A DNA stretch of 45,466 bases from Candidatus Angelobacter sp. Gp1-AA117 (GCA_003223515.1 QHVI01000072.1:1-45466); one strand, 5' to 3'; positions 27,988 to 37,613 are shown, counted from the first letter of the stretch. Numbers and translations: made by a program. Notes: a model not told the origin generated them from the sequence alone.

Positions 27988-28758
27988 CTACCTGCTCAAA
28001 ATCTGTTGTAAGTTGTTCCGCAGTGTCCGGTTTGCATCCGCGCTCTGCTTGCGCAGGGCATTCGCATGCGCCAGATGCGCAGCTTCTTGCCGCAATTCCG
28101 CCGCCAGCATCCTCTGCAACATCGCCTGATTTTGGAGATTGGCGGCCTGGGCTTGAGCGGTCAAAATTGACGCGCTTCCAGGTGCGGATAACGCAGCCTG
28201 TTGCTCAAGCCCATCGGCCACATTCAACATTCTTTGGCTGGCCTGGTCGGAAATGGTTGTAGTCTTAAGCGCACCCAGAGCGAACGCGTCATCAACATCC
28301 ATCAGGTTTCTCTGTATCGCCGTGGCTTGGTTCGCCTGTGGCAATGCCTGATAGACCTGTGTATAGGAACCGCTAATTTGGCTCAGGTTGCCAGATTGTT
28401 GGCTACGCAGCAGGGTTTCCAGTTTTTTCGAGTTCACAAGGCTCGCGCTATTCGTCGGAATGCTCTGGATTTGTCCCGCAAGACCGGTGAACTGAGAACG
28501 GACCTGCGCGACCTCGGCACGCGTTTGATTGATCAGCGTCGCCGGCCAAACAACCTGCTGCTCGAAATTTCTCGCGGTGGTGTTGATCGTTTGAATGCCA
28601 CTCAGTACCTTCCCAATGCTGTTTTGCAGGGTGCTGGTGATCGTGGTCAGCAGCGTAATGATGTCCGCCACGCCGGCATTCGCCGCCAAAGGCATCAACA
28701 CCATCAAAGAGATCAGGCACAACGCCACAGACCGTTTTGTTGAAGATTGCTTTGTCAC
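27988..28758 (-). CDS. VirB5/TrbJ-like exported protein
   Basis: A 256-residue protein with a clear signal peptide (SVALCLISLMVLMPLAANA) and an extended helical mature part (TARNFEQQVVWPATLINQTR, then LGALKTTTISDQASQRMLNV). The GTG at 28758 has aaaaggag upstream and overlaps the VirB4 stop by 4 bases (GTGA). It ends with TAG followed two codons later by TGA. It is a paralogue of the neighbouring 27148-27977 gene. Confidence 0.7.
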   Translation of the reverse strand: MTKQSSTKRSVALCLISLMVLMPLAANAGVADIITLLTTITSTLQNSIGKVLSGIQTINTTARNFEQQVVWPATLINQTRAEVAQVRSQFTGLAGQIQSIPTNSASLVNSKKLETLLRSQQSGNLSQISGSYTQVYQALPQANQATAIQRNLMDVDDAFALGALKTTTISDQASQRMLNVADGLEQQAALSAPGSASILTAQAQAANLQNQAMLQRMLAAELRQEAAHLAHANALRKQSADANRTLRNNLQQILSR

Positions 28759-31233
28759 TTCTGTACTCCTTTTGCCACTTCCATCGATTGTTCCTCCGGG
28801 AGCGGCTCAACGTCGGCAAGGCCGAACGGGTATTTCCTGGCAAGTTGGCGATAAGCCTCGATGAGCGGGACATCTTTGTGCTGTGAAATCCACCAGGATC
28901 GGTATAACCGTTCGCGCGCATAGGTGGTCGTAATCCAGTAATCGAGCGGTGTCGGAACCATGCGGATCGTGTGTGTTGTATCGGCCTTCTCGCCAATCAC
29001 GATCAAAGCGTCTGCACTGCGGCCCTTTCGAGGAGCGCTGAAGTGCTTAACCTGGTGAAGCGCCGTCTCGTTCAGGTGCAGGTGCTCCCTCAAGGCGGTC
29101 ATGTCACCTGGTTGCTGCCCCACAATTTTGGTGCTCGAATTCTTCACGATTCCGGCGCCATGAACGCTCGGCTTGGCTTCCGAGCCAACAAAGTCCTCTG
29201 CTGTTTGGCTGATGCCCCAAACGCTCGAATTACGCTTCCGGGCCGTGCGAAACAACTGGACAACTTCGGGCGCCAGTACGGGGGAGTCGAGCAAGAACCA
29301 GCACTCATCGAGCACCGTGATGCTTGGTTGTCCGCTCTTGCCTGAAGCTCGTTGCGCGGTGGCGTGAGCGATTAACAGGCTCATCGCGGTTTCAAGGCGC
29401 GGATCATCCGCGAGTTGCTCCACATTGAAAAATAGCCACGGATTGTCGAGCGAAATTGTGGTTGGGTGATCAAAGAGCCGTGAATAGATGCCCTTTTCAC
29501 CAGTCCAGCTGCGCAGCTTAATTGCTGCCAAATGCGCCTCATCCATCACCCGCTGGTTTTTCTCTTCATCCCGCCACTGCGCAAGAGAAAAGCAACCTGA
29601 TCCTTACTCGGCTGCCGCTCTCCCTGTGGCAGATCCCACGGATTGATCGTCTGGTCGGCATCAAGCGACATGGTGATCATTCGTCCGCCCATCAATTCCA
29701 CAAGCGGCCGGTAGGAATCGCCACGCTCGATGATTGAAACCAGAGGATTAGCACGTGATGCCATGGACAGGAGTTGCTGCACCATGAACGTCTTACCGCC
29801 GCCACTCTTCGCCATAATGAGAACGTTGGCGTCACTGAGCGAAGGATCGAAGGGGGAAAATGGAATCAGTTGCCGATAGGGCGTTTCGAGCAGAAATAAT
29901 GGCGATCGCGGTGTCCCCACCCAAGGAGCCTCAACCGGAAGGAGATCGGCCGCATTTGTCGTGAGCATGTCCTGCTCGCGTTTATCGATGTCTGCCGTAC
30001 CCGGCAGTGAGCTGAAGAACAGTCGCCGCTTGGCCAAGGTTTCCGTAATGGCTTTGGCTCCGTTCATTCTGGCAACGGAATAAAGAAGCTGCTGGCGACG
30101 ATTGCTGATGAGCCGTTCGGCTTCCTCGAAGTCTCTGCGCGTGACGGCAGGCTTCGATGTCCGCGTGGCAATGACAAGACTCAGCTTGGCCGTTTTGATC
30201 GAACTGGCAATGATCTCCTGCTGCACTTTGAAAAGCTGGGATTCCGCGACTTGCGCTTCGACGTTGACGCGGAACCCGCCGTGCGTGTCTCGCTGGGCCG
30301 CTTGCATCTTCCTGAGCCGCGTCTTGTAGCCCTTCAGGACCTTGGTCTGATCTGGAATGGTCATCTGCGCATTGACCACAATTGGAAAGTCGAGCGCAAT
30401 TAGTTCCCGCAGAATCCCTGGAAACGTCGCATCTGGCAGCTCTTTCAGGCTCACAAACGAATACAGAATTCCGCCGACGTTCAGGTATGAGTCGGTCTCG
30501 TCCACGATGCTGATATTGGCTAACTGCTGACGGGCACTGCGGTATTCAAGATGGTCCTCGCCTGGACTGTAAGGCCGTGTATCGGGCTCAACAGGATTGA
30601 GGGCGCGTTTCGCTTCAAGAAACAATTCCTGGTCTGTCATCCGGCGCGGCCCGAGTTCTGCCGCTTGCATAGTCGCCTCGATGCCAACCAGCAAGCTTTC
30701 AAACTCCGCCACAAGTTCCTCGTGCTCGCGACGGCTACGCTCGATGGCCGTCTTCGCCGAAAGACTCCAGCTTGGAGTGCGTCTGGTCGCTTTACCTGTG
30801 ACTCGGTGATGGATCGCCGGGTCCCAGATCAGGTAGATATGAAGGATTGGGCGCAATAGTGGCCAGCTTCAGTTTTTTGCTCCCAAGCTTCCAGCCGTGC
30901 TGCATCCAGAGTCTTCCCGATTTCACTACCTGAGCGGTCCTGCGCGGTGTAGAACTCAAACAGATTCCCAACGTCTTCCACGACTTCATACCGAACCTGA
31001 ACTCTCATGCTCTGCTCGGGAATGGACTTGAGCAGAGCGCCGAGCATTGCCTAGCTGCGATCTCTTTCCTGATCGCTTGCAAAGTAAGAAGTAATCCCTC
31101 GCAGTTCGTAACCCGCCACCACCGCTCCGCTCGTGCGTATCAGCACGTTATCGAGATAGTCGCGGACGGGGAGCAGTTCGCACAGCGCCGGATCGTCCAG
31201 CTTCTTTTCGTATTGTTCCCAGGTGACAGGCAT
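28755..31233 (-). pseudogene. VirB4/TrbE-type T4SS ATPase, multiply disrupted
   Basis: Four successive open pieces make one VirB4. (1) 31233 to 31054, MPVTWEQYEKKLDDPALCEL, ending at an in-frame TAG (31051-31053). (2) The same frame continues with AMLGALLKSIPEQSMRVQVR until a slip near 30855. (3) PILHIYLIWDPAIHH to Walker A NVLIMAKSGGGKTF and INPWDLPQGERQPSKDQVAF. (4) After a junction near 29585, AQWRDEEKNQRVMDEAHLA, Walker B SITVLDECWFLL and the C-terminus. Relatives, as I recall them, have tens of residues between the 'SKDQVAF' and 'AQWRDEEKN' blocks, so an internal deletion plus frameshift is inferred. VirB4 powers pilus assembly; this copy should be non-functional. Confidence 0.85.
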
Positions 31234-31234
31234 C

Positions 31235-31555
31235 TCACTGCTCCACTTTCACGTAACTGCTGCGCATGTGATGGTCGTGGGCGACTGCGCAATACGCCTT
31301 TGGTCTCGTGTACCAATTCAGCAAATCTCTCAGATAGCCGCGCGGCTTGCCGTACTTGAAGACCATCAATAGGGGGACGACTGCCAGCGGCACTCCATAC
31401 TGCAGATATGCGCTCAGTGACCCGCTGACGAAACGGCTGACGACGTTCATTACTGCCGCGAGTCCCAGAACTACGAACAGATCCTCGAATTCCAGAGCCA
31501 TGAATGTCACCCGCGTATGCAGGTTGCGATTTACTGGAGTCACATCTAAAGCCAT
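31235..31555 (-). CDS. VirB3/TrbD-like membrane protein
   Basis: A 106-residue protein with NLHTRVTFMALEFEDLFVVL, a TM pair (GLAAVMNVV ... YLQYGVPLAVVPLLMVF) and a basic C-terminus, directly upstream of VirB4 as in most T4SS clusters. The ATG at 31555 with gaggtgacagtt upstream is chosen; the longer frame from 31765 is an overlap artefact. It helps anchor VirB4 at the inner membrane. Confidence 0.65.
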   Translation of the reverse strand: MALDVTPVNRNLHTRVTFMALEFEDLFVVLGLAAVMNVVSRFVSGSLSAYLQYGVPLAVVPLLMVFKYGKPRGYLRDLLNWYTRPKAYCAVAHDHHMRSSYVKVEQ

Positions 31556-31560
31556 AACTG

Positions 31561-32013
31561 TCACCTCACACCCGCTGTGCCATTCTGTATCCAAAATTCC
31601 GCGAGCCGCAGCAAGCCCGATAATCCGAAACACATCATGGCCGCGACCAGGTTTCTGACCCAGGCGTCGCCGATTGTCATCCGCTCCAGCACACCTGCTG
31701 AGTGGAGGATCATCATCACCACCTGGATCACTCCATAAAGCGGGAGCATCACATTGCCGACCCAATTCACCAGCGTCAGAATCGAGATCCAGTACCGGTC
31801 TGGATCGTTTGCGCCGGCCTGTTGCGCGAATGTCTCAAGCGCTCTGAGCAGTCCTGAACACATCAGCGCTGCAAAGCCGGCCCACGACAAATGCGAGTAG
31901 GGATGCGCCTTGCTGAAGCGGTAGATCGCCGCGGCGAAGAACAGGCCGGCGAGAGTCGGCATGATCACATTGCCTGCCCAGTTGGTCAGGTTCAGCAGTC
32001 CGTTTTCAAACAT
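31561..32013 (-). CDS. Tandemly duplicated VirB2/TrbC-like membrane protein
   Basis: A 150-residue protein with two similar halves. Residues ~7-65 contain LTNWAGNVIMPTLAG ... CSGLLRALETF. Residues ~78-150 contain LVNWVGNVMLPLYG ... GLSGLLRLAEFWIQNGTAG. The same module appears once in the protein at 32730-33101. The layout of hydrophobic helices and length per module suits TrbC/VirB2-like pilins or pilin-related membrane proteins. No signal peptide is obvious in the first half. Confidence 0.55.
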   Translation of the reverse strand: MFENGLLNLTNWAGNVIMPTLAGLFFAAAIYRFSKAHPYSHLSWAGFAALMCSGLLRALETFAQQAGANDPDRYWISILTLVNWVGNVMLPLYGVIQVVMMILHSAGVLERMTIGDAWVRNLVAAMMCFGLSGLLRLAEFWIQNGTAGVR

Positions 32014-32034
32014 GGATCACCTCCGATCTCCGCT

Positions 32035-32697
32035 TCACCCGACCATCGCCTGGACAAGCTTCCAAAGCCCAGTGACACTCAAAAACGCCAATGCTGAGAA
32101 CACTAGCGGCATGAACGGTTTCTTGCGTGAATAGTTGATGACAGCGCCAACGACCGCCAAGCCTGCGGCTTCCGGCAAGATCGTTCCCGCCAGGTAGTTC
32201 CAAAGAGAGGCCAACATTTCGACGGTGGCCAGTGTGCCGCCACTGTTGAAGCCCTGCATGAGCTTCGCCGTTCCGGAAATGCTCAACAAGAAAATTGCCG
32301 AAACGACTGAACCAAGCGGGCTCGATCCCTGCGAAGCATCGAGAGCAGCTTTGAGGACGAAGAAGGCCGCTAATATTGGAACCAATTTCCCGACCACGAC
32401 GTCGGAGATGAAACTGATAAAGCTCGTCTCCATTCCACGCAGCCAGGGACCAGCAATTCCGGCGCCCTGCGGCGGTACGTTAATGCCTTGTGCGGCAAAC
32501 CAGGAAAGGAATTGCGGCAGGGTCAGAAGGATCACTGACCACAACATCCATCTCTGAAAACGCCCGCCGACCTCGAAATTGACGCCGCTCTCCTGACGCA
32601 AGGCCAGCCCGGCCAGCACCAATGTGCACATCGCGGCCGGCACTGCCATGTCGAATAGCAGTTGCATCAGGTCAACCAGTAGCTGAGGTATCGTCAT
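32035..32697 (-). CDS. Polytopic membrane protein of the T4SS cluster
   Basis: A 220-residue protein with about five TM helices (LVDLMQLLFDMAVPAAMCTL, WMLWSVILLTLPQFLSWFAA, then VGKLVPILAAFFVLKAAL). No family recognised. It lies between the two VirB2-like genes and may take part in pilin handling or the inner-membrane platform, by position only. Confidence 0.5.
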   Translation of the reverse strand: MTIPQLLVDLMQLLFDMAVPAAMCTLVLAGLALRQESGVNFEVGGRFQRWMLWSVILLTLPQFLSWFAAQGINVPPQGAGIAGPWLRGMETSFISFISDVVVGKLVPILAAFFVLKAALDASQGSSPLGSVVSAIFLLSISGTAKLMQGFNSGGTLATVEMLASLWNYLAGTILPEAAGLAVVGAVINYSRKKPFMPLVFSALAFLSVTGLWKLVQAMVG

Positions 32698-32729
32698 GAC
32701 TCATCCCTCGAATAAGAATCGTCGTGTCG

Positions 32730-33101
32730 CTACTGGACTCCCGCCTGGCCTTGCTGAATCCATAATTCAAGAAGTCGCGTTAGCCCCGAGACCATCAGTA
32801 GGCCCACAGCTGCAATCGCCCAGCGGGCCACACCGCGGCCGTGGGTGTAGTTAATGATCGCCATGACCACACACAAGGCCGCTCCGACCGGCGCAATCAC
32901 GTTGCCGACCCAATTGACTAGGTTGAGGAAGGCTCCCTCGGGTTGGGCTGCCGTCTGGCCCTGAACAGCCTTATTGGTGGCGGGAGCGCCGCCAAGGTTT
33001 TGGGCTTGGACCAGCAACGGAGAGAATTGAATAAGAATAATTAAGAATAGAAATATGGCCGCGAATCGCGTCGAATGTCTCGTGGAATTCAGAAACTGCA
33101 T
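32730..33101 (-). CDS. VirB2/TrbC-like pilin candidate
   Basis: A 123-residue protein. A signal peptide (FAAIFLFLIILIQFSPLLVQ, then AQ) precedes a pilin-like two-helix core (NLVNWVGNVIAPVGAALCVV, then WAIAAVGLLMVSGLTRLLEL). The ATG at 33101 with gagaggcagt upstream fits the signal peptide; the frame is open to 33185. It has the same NWxGNV module as the gene at 31561-32013. VirB2 forms the conjugative pilus. Confidence 0.65.
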   Translation of the reverse strand: MQFLNSTRHSTRFAAIFLFLIILIQFSPLLVQAQNLGGAPATNKAVQGQTAAQPEGAFLNLVNWVGNVIAPVGAALCVVMAIINYTHGRGVARWAIAAVGLLMVSGLTRLLELWIQQGQAGVQ

Positions 33102-33337
33102 ACTGCCTCTCAGCGAACGACTCATTTCCGTCGCTCGCAGAGAGACCATAGGGGTGGTTTGCAACTCGCGCAAGTTTCGAGTCAATAAGAGACGGCCATC
33201 TCCCCCGCCAACCAGCCCTATATCAGTTTTTATAGGAAGAAACCCACGCGGAAAGCTATGATGAGGGCTCGGGCAGCAGATTAGGCGTCGACATTTAAAG
33301 CCTTGTACCCGAGATAGAAGCGTTCATCAAATCAGAA

Positions 33338-33379
33338 GGTCAATGGCAGGATGTTCGGATTTTTATCCAATGACTCAAG
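33338..33379 (+). repeat. Cargo-flanking repeat, copy A
   Basis: Shares most positions with copies B and C, including ATGTTCGG, a TTTTT run and CCAATGACTC at its right end. In the best-kept copy the ends (AGTCATTGG / CCAATGACT) are inverted repeats. All three copies are in the same orientation. Confidence 0.6.
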
Positions 33380-33433
33380 AGCGACAACGTTTCACCTATC
33401 GCCATCATGCCAATGGCAATTCAAAGACGAGTG

Positions 33434-33470
33434 AGTCATTGGCACGATGTTTGGGTTTTTGCCCATGAAC
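33434..33470 (+). repeat. Cargo-flanking repeat, copy B
   Basis: Starts AGTCATTGGCACGATGTT and continues TGGGTTTTTGCCCA. It differs from copy C by one substitution and one missing A over the first ~33 bases. It lies 140 bases before the first cargo gene. Confidence 0.7.
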
Positions 33471-33609
33471 ACGGAATCCCGCATAGTAACCTACAGAGCA
33501 AATCGATCTTTACTCCCTTGCTGCCAGAATATATGCTCTCACGACGAACTATACAAAATGCAGTTAATGGTCCCAATCTGTGGACAACTAACTGCCCGGG
33601 GCCATAAAT

Positions 33610-34254
33610 ATGGACAAAATGGAAGAGATAAGTCTTGAAAAAAGAATTAAGAAAGAACTCAGAGCTGGCGCTTCCGCAAGTCGTCCTTCCCAAGCCTGGA
33701 CATTCTTGAATAGCACTTTCGGAATATTCTTACTTTCCTCAGTGTTCATTAGCCTTTTTTCATGGGGCTATGCACAATGGAGTGCGGCGCGGACACAACA
33801 CGCTGACAAAGAAAGAACTTGGATCCGCTTAAAAGTCGAAATCGCGAACCGAATTCGTTATGTGGACAAAATGGCCTCCCGATTTCCGTCGAGAGACTAT
33901 GCTGTTATCCGAACTGCGATATACGGGTATGATCCCCAGGCAAATGTCAACCCTTCTTGGATTCGACACTATTCACCAGTTTTTCCTGAATACAAAGAAC
34001 GGAGCCTATCTTCCTTAATTTGGGAATTGGAGACATTGGAGAATGGGGGGCGACGAGAGCAGCTTGATAAGCTCCGGAGAATTAGCTATCAAACCGAGTA
34101 CTACTTCGATCGCTTGGAGTATTCTGAGGTCAAACGCGCCGACCGGAAGGAACCGGACGAATTTTACAATCTTCCCCCAGGAGATTCTGAAAAGCTTCGG
34201 AGTGAAACGATTCAGCCCTTGGAAGCTATTGGAAAATTAGGCTTCGAGAATTGA
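33610..34254 (+). CDS. Single-pass membrane protein of unknown function (cargo)
   Basis: A 214-residue protein: a charged N-terminus (MDKMEEISLEKRIKKELRAG), one TM helix (FGIFLLSSVFISLFSWGY, ~37-54), then a charged helical domain. No family recognised. Its 3' end overlaps the convergent glycosyltransferase gene by 43 bases. Base composition is visibly AT-richer than in the T4SS genes, supporting a separate origin. The start has no clear Shine-Dalgarno. Confidence 0.5.
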   Translation: MDKMEEISLEKRIKKELRAGASASRPSQAWTFLNSTFGIFLLSSVFISLFSWGYAQWSAARTQHADKERTWIRLKVEIANRIRYVDKMASRFPSRDYAVIRTAIYGYDPQANVNPSWIRHYSPVFPEYKERSLSSLIWELETLENGGRREQLDKLRRISYQTEYYFDRLEYSEVKRADRKEPDEFYNLPPGDSEKLRSETIQPLEAIGKLGFEN

Positions 34255-37200
34255 TGCGTAGCTTGGAATTCGCTTAATGTAACCGGCTGAATCCCCGCGC
34301 TCCTCAATCGAGGAATCAAATAGTCCAGACAATCTGCCGTTACCGTCGGGTCACCACTACCATCATGAAGAAGAACAGTCCGCCCTTCGAGGTCATGGGA
34401 TAGTAGACTGCTCAGCAGTTCAAATCGCGTCGGGCATGACCAGTCTCGCGGTGATACATCCCACAGAGCTATTTTCAGTCCCACTTCGCGTACGGCGATC
34501 ACATAATTCGTGGATGTTGTACCGTGCGGGGGCCGGGCCCAACGAACAGGCGTTGCAGTCAGGCTCTCGATGGTACTGAGAGTAGAACGTAGTGACTGTC
34601 GAATATTGGAGAGAGACATTGTGGTTACTGGATGATGAGTCCATCCGTGCACTCCGATCTCATGTCCTCCAGCAATCAGTCTTCTGCAAAGTTCGGCGCA
34701 GCCCTCCAGCTTCTCACCCAAGACGAAAAAAGTGGCTTTCGCCGAGTTCCTGGTCAACACATTAAGTATTGCACTCGTGCCAATAGGGTCAGGACCATCA
34801 TCGAAAGTGAAGCAAACGGTCCCGACTCGTCCGGAACTGCAATGTCGCGTGATCGACGGCTTGCGAAACGATGCGGTTTCTTTTTCAATGAGGTGCTCAA
34901 TTAATGGGCGTCCTGGCACATTAATTGCCGCATGGTCTTCCAAAAGGTGCTTAATAAGTTCTGGATGCTTATCCATCATTCGCGACACAGCACTTCGATT
35001 GTTCCTGTCTCTTTGATCGTCTCGAGCGTGAATCAGATGGTGAGGCTCGGCTTCAGGAGAACAGGTAATGGAATAACCAGCTTTTTGAAGCCTGGCCCCT
35101 AGATCCCAATCTTCCATCGAGAGCATTTGCTCATCAAAGCCACCGATTGCCCAAAAACTGCGTCGGGCAATTGAGAAACTTCCACCTGCCAATTTCAGCC
35201 ATGAATGATGAAACTCGGCGAGAGTATTGCCATAGGCAAGGAGAACCTGAGCCCATGCACATAGCGAGTGATCTGAAAACGCAAACTTACAAAGAGTTTT
35301 GTAAAGAATGGTGCATCTAGGAGAGACAACTTCGATGACAGAGCGTTGAATGACGCTTGTGGCCAATTTGTCGAATACTGCAGAGTCAAACCGGGCAAGG
35401 TTGAATATGCGCTGGACAGTGTCTGGCTGTAACTTCCTTGGTTCAATCCAGGCAGCAGCTCGCCGTCCTAGTACAGCCCCAACGACCACTACGTGGGATT
35501 CTTGATCACTGTTCCGGCGAGTTGCTTCATGTTTACTGATAACGTCCACAGGAACGACGTGATCAGAATCGCAAAAATAAATGTAATTGTTCTTCGCTTG
35601 CATCGCTCCCAAATTGCGGGCATGCGCAGGACCGTGTGAATGAGTTGAACGGATTACCCTAACATTGAGATTGTGAGGCGGTTGACAAATAAGGGTATGC
35701 GATCCATCATCGACGACAATTACTTCATGATTGGTTGTCGTCAAATCACTCTGCGCCCACCCTCGAAGTACGTAATCAAGCAACCGAGAGTTGTCGCGAA
35801 CCGGGATCACAACGGACCACGACTCCTCGGGAGGTTGTGTCCTGCGGGAGAAAAATGAGGGCACAACTGTAGTGCCTGCACGCGATATCCGTACCTGGCG
35901 ACTCCTTGAGTTAGCGAATTGAGTAATAATCGCAAACTTCGCCACATTGGCATTTGCCTGTTTGCTCAATGAGTCGGGTGTCCGCCTGATCACGCACAGA
36001 GACTCATGGATGGGCTTGACTTTCGCCTGCTCGCTCACTCTCGCAAGCGTAAGTCGGTCCTCGAAAAACCTTCCTTCGTATGCATCGTCAGTTGACCAAC
36101 CACCAATTGCGCGCAACAGGGCGGTTCGGTAACCCCGTGGCGCCGTGTAATCAAGCGACGCAAGCAATTCTTCTGGCGTGTAATTTCGCTTCAAACCGTG
36201 CGTTGGTTTGTTTGGAATCGTACAAACCGCGCCGATGCGTGATCTGCGTAATTCACGATATAGACGCTCAAGTGCAGTTGGAACCAAAGTATCATCAGAA
36301 TCCAAATGTACGACAAATGAGCCAATTGAAACATCCAGAGCCCTGTTTAGGCAGTGGGCAAGTCCTCTATTCTCAGAAAGAAGAAAGACTCGTATGCGAG
36401 GGTCAGCCGAAAAGCTACTTAGGACTTCGCAGGTACGGTCTGTCGATGCATCATCCACAACTATCAGCTCAAAATCCCACAGAGTCTGTGTGAGGACGCT
36501 ACAAATACACTGCCGCAGACAATCAGCGCGATTGTATGTGGGAAGAAGCACTGAGATTTTGGGTTTTGGTGGCTGTGGAGGTGCCTTAACAACGACCGAG
36601 TAATCCCAGCACTGCCGGTGGAGACGGAGGAACAGGCGAACACCCTCATCACACTCGCGAGCGCTTGTGGGAGTGTTCGCTAATCGGCGCCATAGGGAGC
36701 GAAGGCAACTTGCTTCGCAATACCAGACGAGGCCCTTTCGAGTACCGCGAAGTCCAGCTATGAACCGGACGAAGAGCTTTTCACTCTGTTTGCGAATTTG
36801 ACGGAATGATGACCTAAGTGAAGCTGCCTGTTGTCGAGCGAGACTGCGAATTTCTGGATGCTTTTCGCCCAAGTGAATCCACCCCTTTGCTTGCTGCGCA
36901 CGAGCTTGGAGGCTGCGTGGGTGTTCAATGTGAATTGCGGAGCATTCAGGTGAAATTCGAAATTGTGCACCCCGCAGGCTGAGTCGGTATGCGAGATCCA
37001 TATCGTGACAACGTAATCCCCGCTCGTCGAATCCCCCGGCAGAACTGAATATCTTTCGTTGAAGGGAGACGTTCCCGGAGTAAAAGTCTTGCCACGTGCC
37101 TCGTCTCGCAGGTCCACTTCGGAAGTCTGGGATGCTGACCTGTACTAGATCAGAATACTTCCAGTCACCGTTCAGTACAGCTTGGCGGTATGCAGGTAAT

Positions 37201-37613
37201 TCAAGCCACATTCCGCAAACCGTCAGAAGGCCGGTGGCAGAATCTGAGTGCAACTTAAGATGTTCGGACAAGCAGATGGGGCTCAGTATCGCATCAGAGT
37301 CTACAAAGACCACGGTTGGGGCAACCGCCAGTCGGACTCCAATATTTCTCAATATTCCCGCGGTATGACCTCGAAAGGCCTCTGGCTTTGAAAATGGTAC
37401 CACTCGAACTCTACAGGTCAGCCTTTGCAAGTTGATTAGCGGTAGAGGCATGCTCTGTTCTGCAACGAAAATGAGCTCCCATTGATCGCTAGGAAGCGTC
37501 TGCTTGCTCAAGGAAGCAAGCGTCTCACTAACTAATGGGCTACCCGAATAGGGAATGATCACGCTCAGATTCGGCGCGCTATTTTTTCTTGTTGTTTTTG
37601 TTTCTCTGCGCAC
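34212..37613 (-). CDS. Triple GT2 glycosyltransferase-NodB polysaccharide deacetylase fusion
   Basis: A 1133-residue intact protein. Three family-2 glycosyltransferase domains start at ~17 (LSVIIPYSGSPLVSETLASL; DSD 105-107), ~352 (ISVLLPTYNRADCLRQCICS; DSD 438-440) and ~599 (WSVVIPVRDNSRLLDYVL; DSD 682-684, later FDEQMLSMEDWDLG). Residues ~932-1115 form a NodB deacetylase with all five motifs: TFDDGPD, HGWTHHP, RPPHG, DVSPRDW and LLHDG. GT2 domains add sugars from nucleotide donors, and NodB removes N-acetyl groups from amino sugars. There is no TM helix, so it is probably cytoplasmic. The GTG at 37613 (aggaag upstream) overlaps the xYS-repeat gene by 35 bases, so the two are likely coupled. 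The substrate is unknown. Confidence 0.85.
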   Translation of the reverse strand: MRRETKTTRKNSAPNLSVIIPYSGSPLVSETLASLSKQTLPSDQWELIFVAEQSMPLPLINLQRLTCRVRVVPFSKPEAFRGHTAGILRNIGVRLAVAPTVVFVDSDAILSPICLSEHLKLHSDSATGLLTVCGMWLELPAYRQAVLNGDWKYSDLVQVSIPDFRSGPARRGTWQDFYSGNVSLQRKIFSSAGGFDERGLRCHDMDLAYRLSLRGAQFRISPECSAIHIEHPRSLQARAQQAKGWIHLGEKHPEIRSLARQQAASLRSSFRQIRKQSEKLFVRFIAGLRGTRKGLVWYCEASCLRSLWRRLANTPTSARECDEGVRLFLRLHRQCWDYSVVVKAPPQPPKPKISVLLPTYNRADCLRQCICSVLTQTLWDFELIVVDDASTDRTCEVLSSFSADPRIRVFLLSENRGLAHCLNRALDVSIGSFVVHLDSDDTLVPTALERLYRELRRSRIGAVCTIPNKPTHGLKRNYTPEELLASLDYTAPRGYRTALLRAIGGWSTDDAYEGRFFEDRLTLARVSEQAKVKPIHESLCVIRRTPDSLSKQANANVAKFAIITQFANSRSRQVRISRAGTTVVPSFFSRRTQPPEESWSVVIPVRDNSRLLDYVLRGWAQSDLTTTNHEVIVVDDGSHTLICQPPHNLNVRVIRSTHSHGPAHARNLGAMQAKNNYIYFCDSDHVVPVDVISKHEATRRNSDQESHVVVVGAVLGRRAAAWIEPRKLQPDTVQRIFNLARFDSAVFDKLATSVIQRSVIEVVSPRCTILYKTLCKFAFSDHSLCAWAQVLLAYGNTLAEFHHSWLKLAGGSFSIARRSFWAIGGFDEQMLSMEDWDLGARLQKAGYSITCSPEAEPHHLIHARDDQRDRNNRSAVSRMMDKHPELIKHLLEDHAAINVPGRPLIEHLIEKETASFRKPSITRHCSSGRVGTVCFTFDDGPDPIGTSAILNVLTRNSAKATFFVLGEKLEGCAELCRRLIAGGHEIGVHGWTHHPVTTMSLSNIRQSLRSTLSTIESLTATPVRWARPPHGTTSTNYVIAVREVGLKIALWDVSPRDWSCPTRFELLSSLLSHDLEGRTVLLHDGSGDPTVTADCLDYLIPRLRSAGIQPVTLSEFQATHQFSKPNFPIASKG

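Larger units (their letters stand above)
33186..33609. other. Gene-free interval with two repeat copies at the cargo edge
   Basis: This 424-bp AT-rich stretch has no convincing gene. It contains the small hairpin CCTATA/TATAGG near 33220-33238 and two copies of the ~39-bp repeat (33338-33379 and 33434-33470) listed separately. It marks the left edge of the cargo cassette inserted in the T4SS operon. Confidence 0.55.

Noticed and set aside
25877-31053. TAG reassigned to an amino acid in the element
   Set aside because: TAG is the natural terminator of the VirB6-like gene (25877-25879) and both VirB5-like genes (27148-27150, 27988-27990), so general reassignment does not fit.
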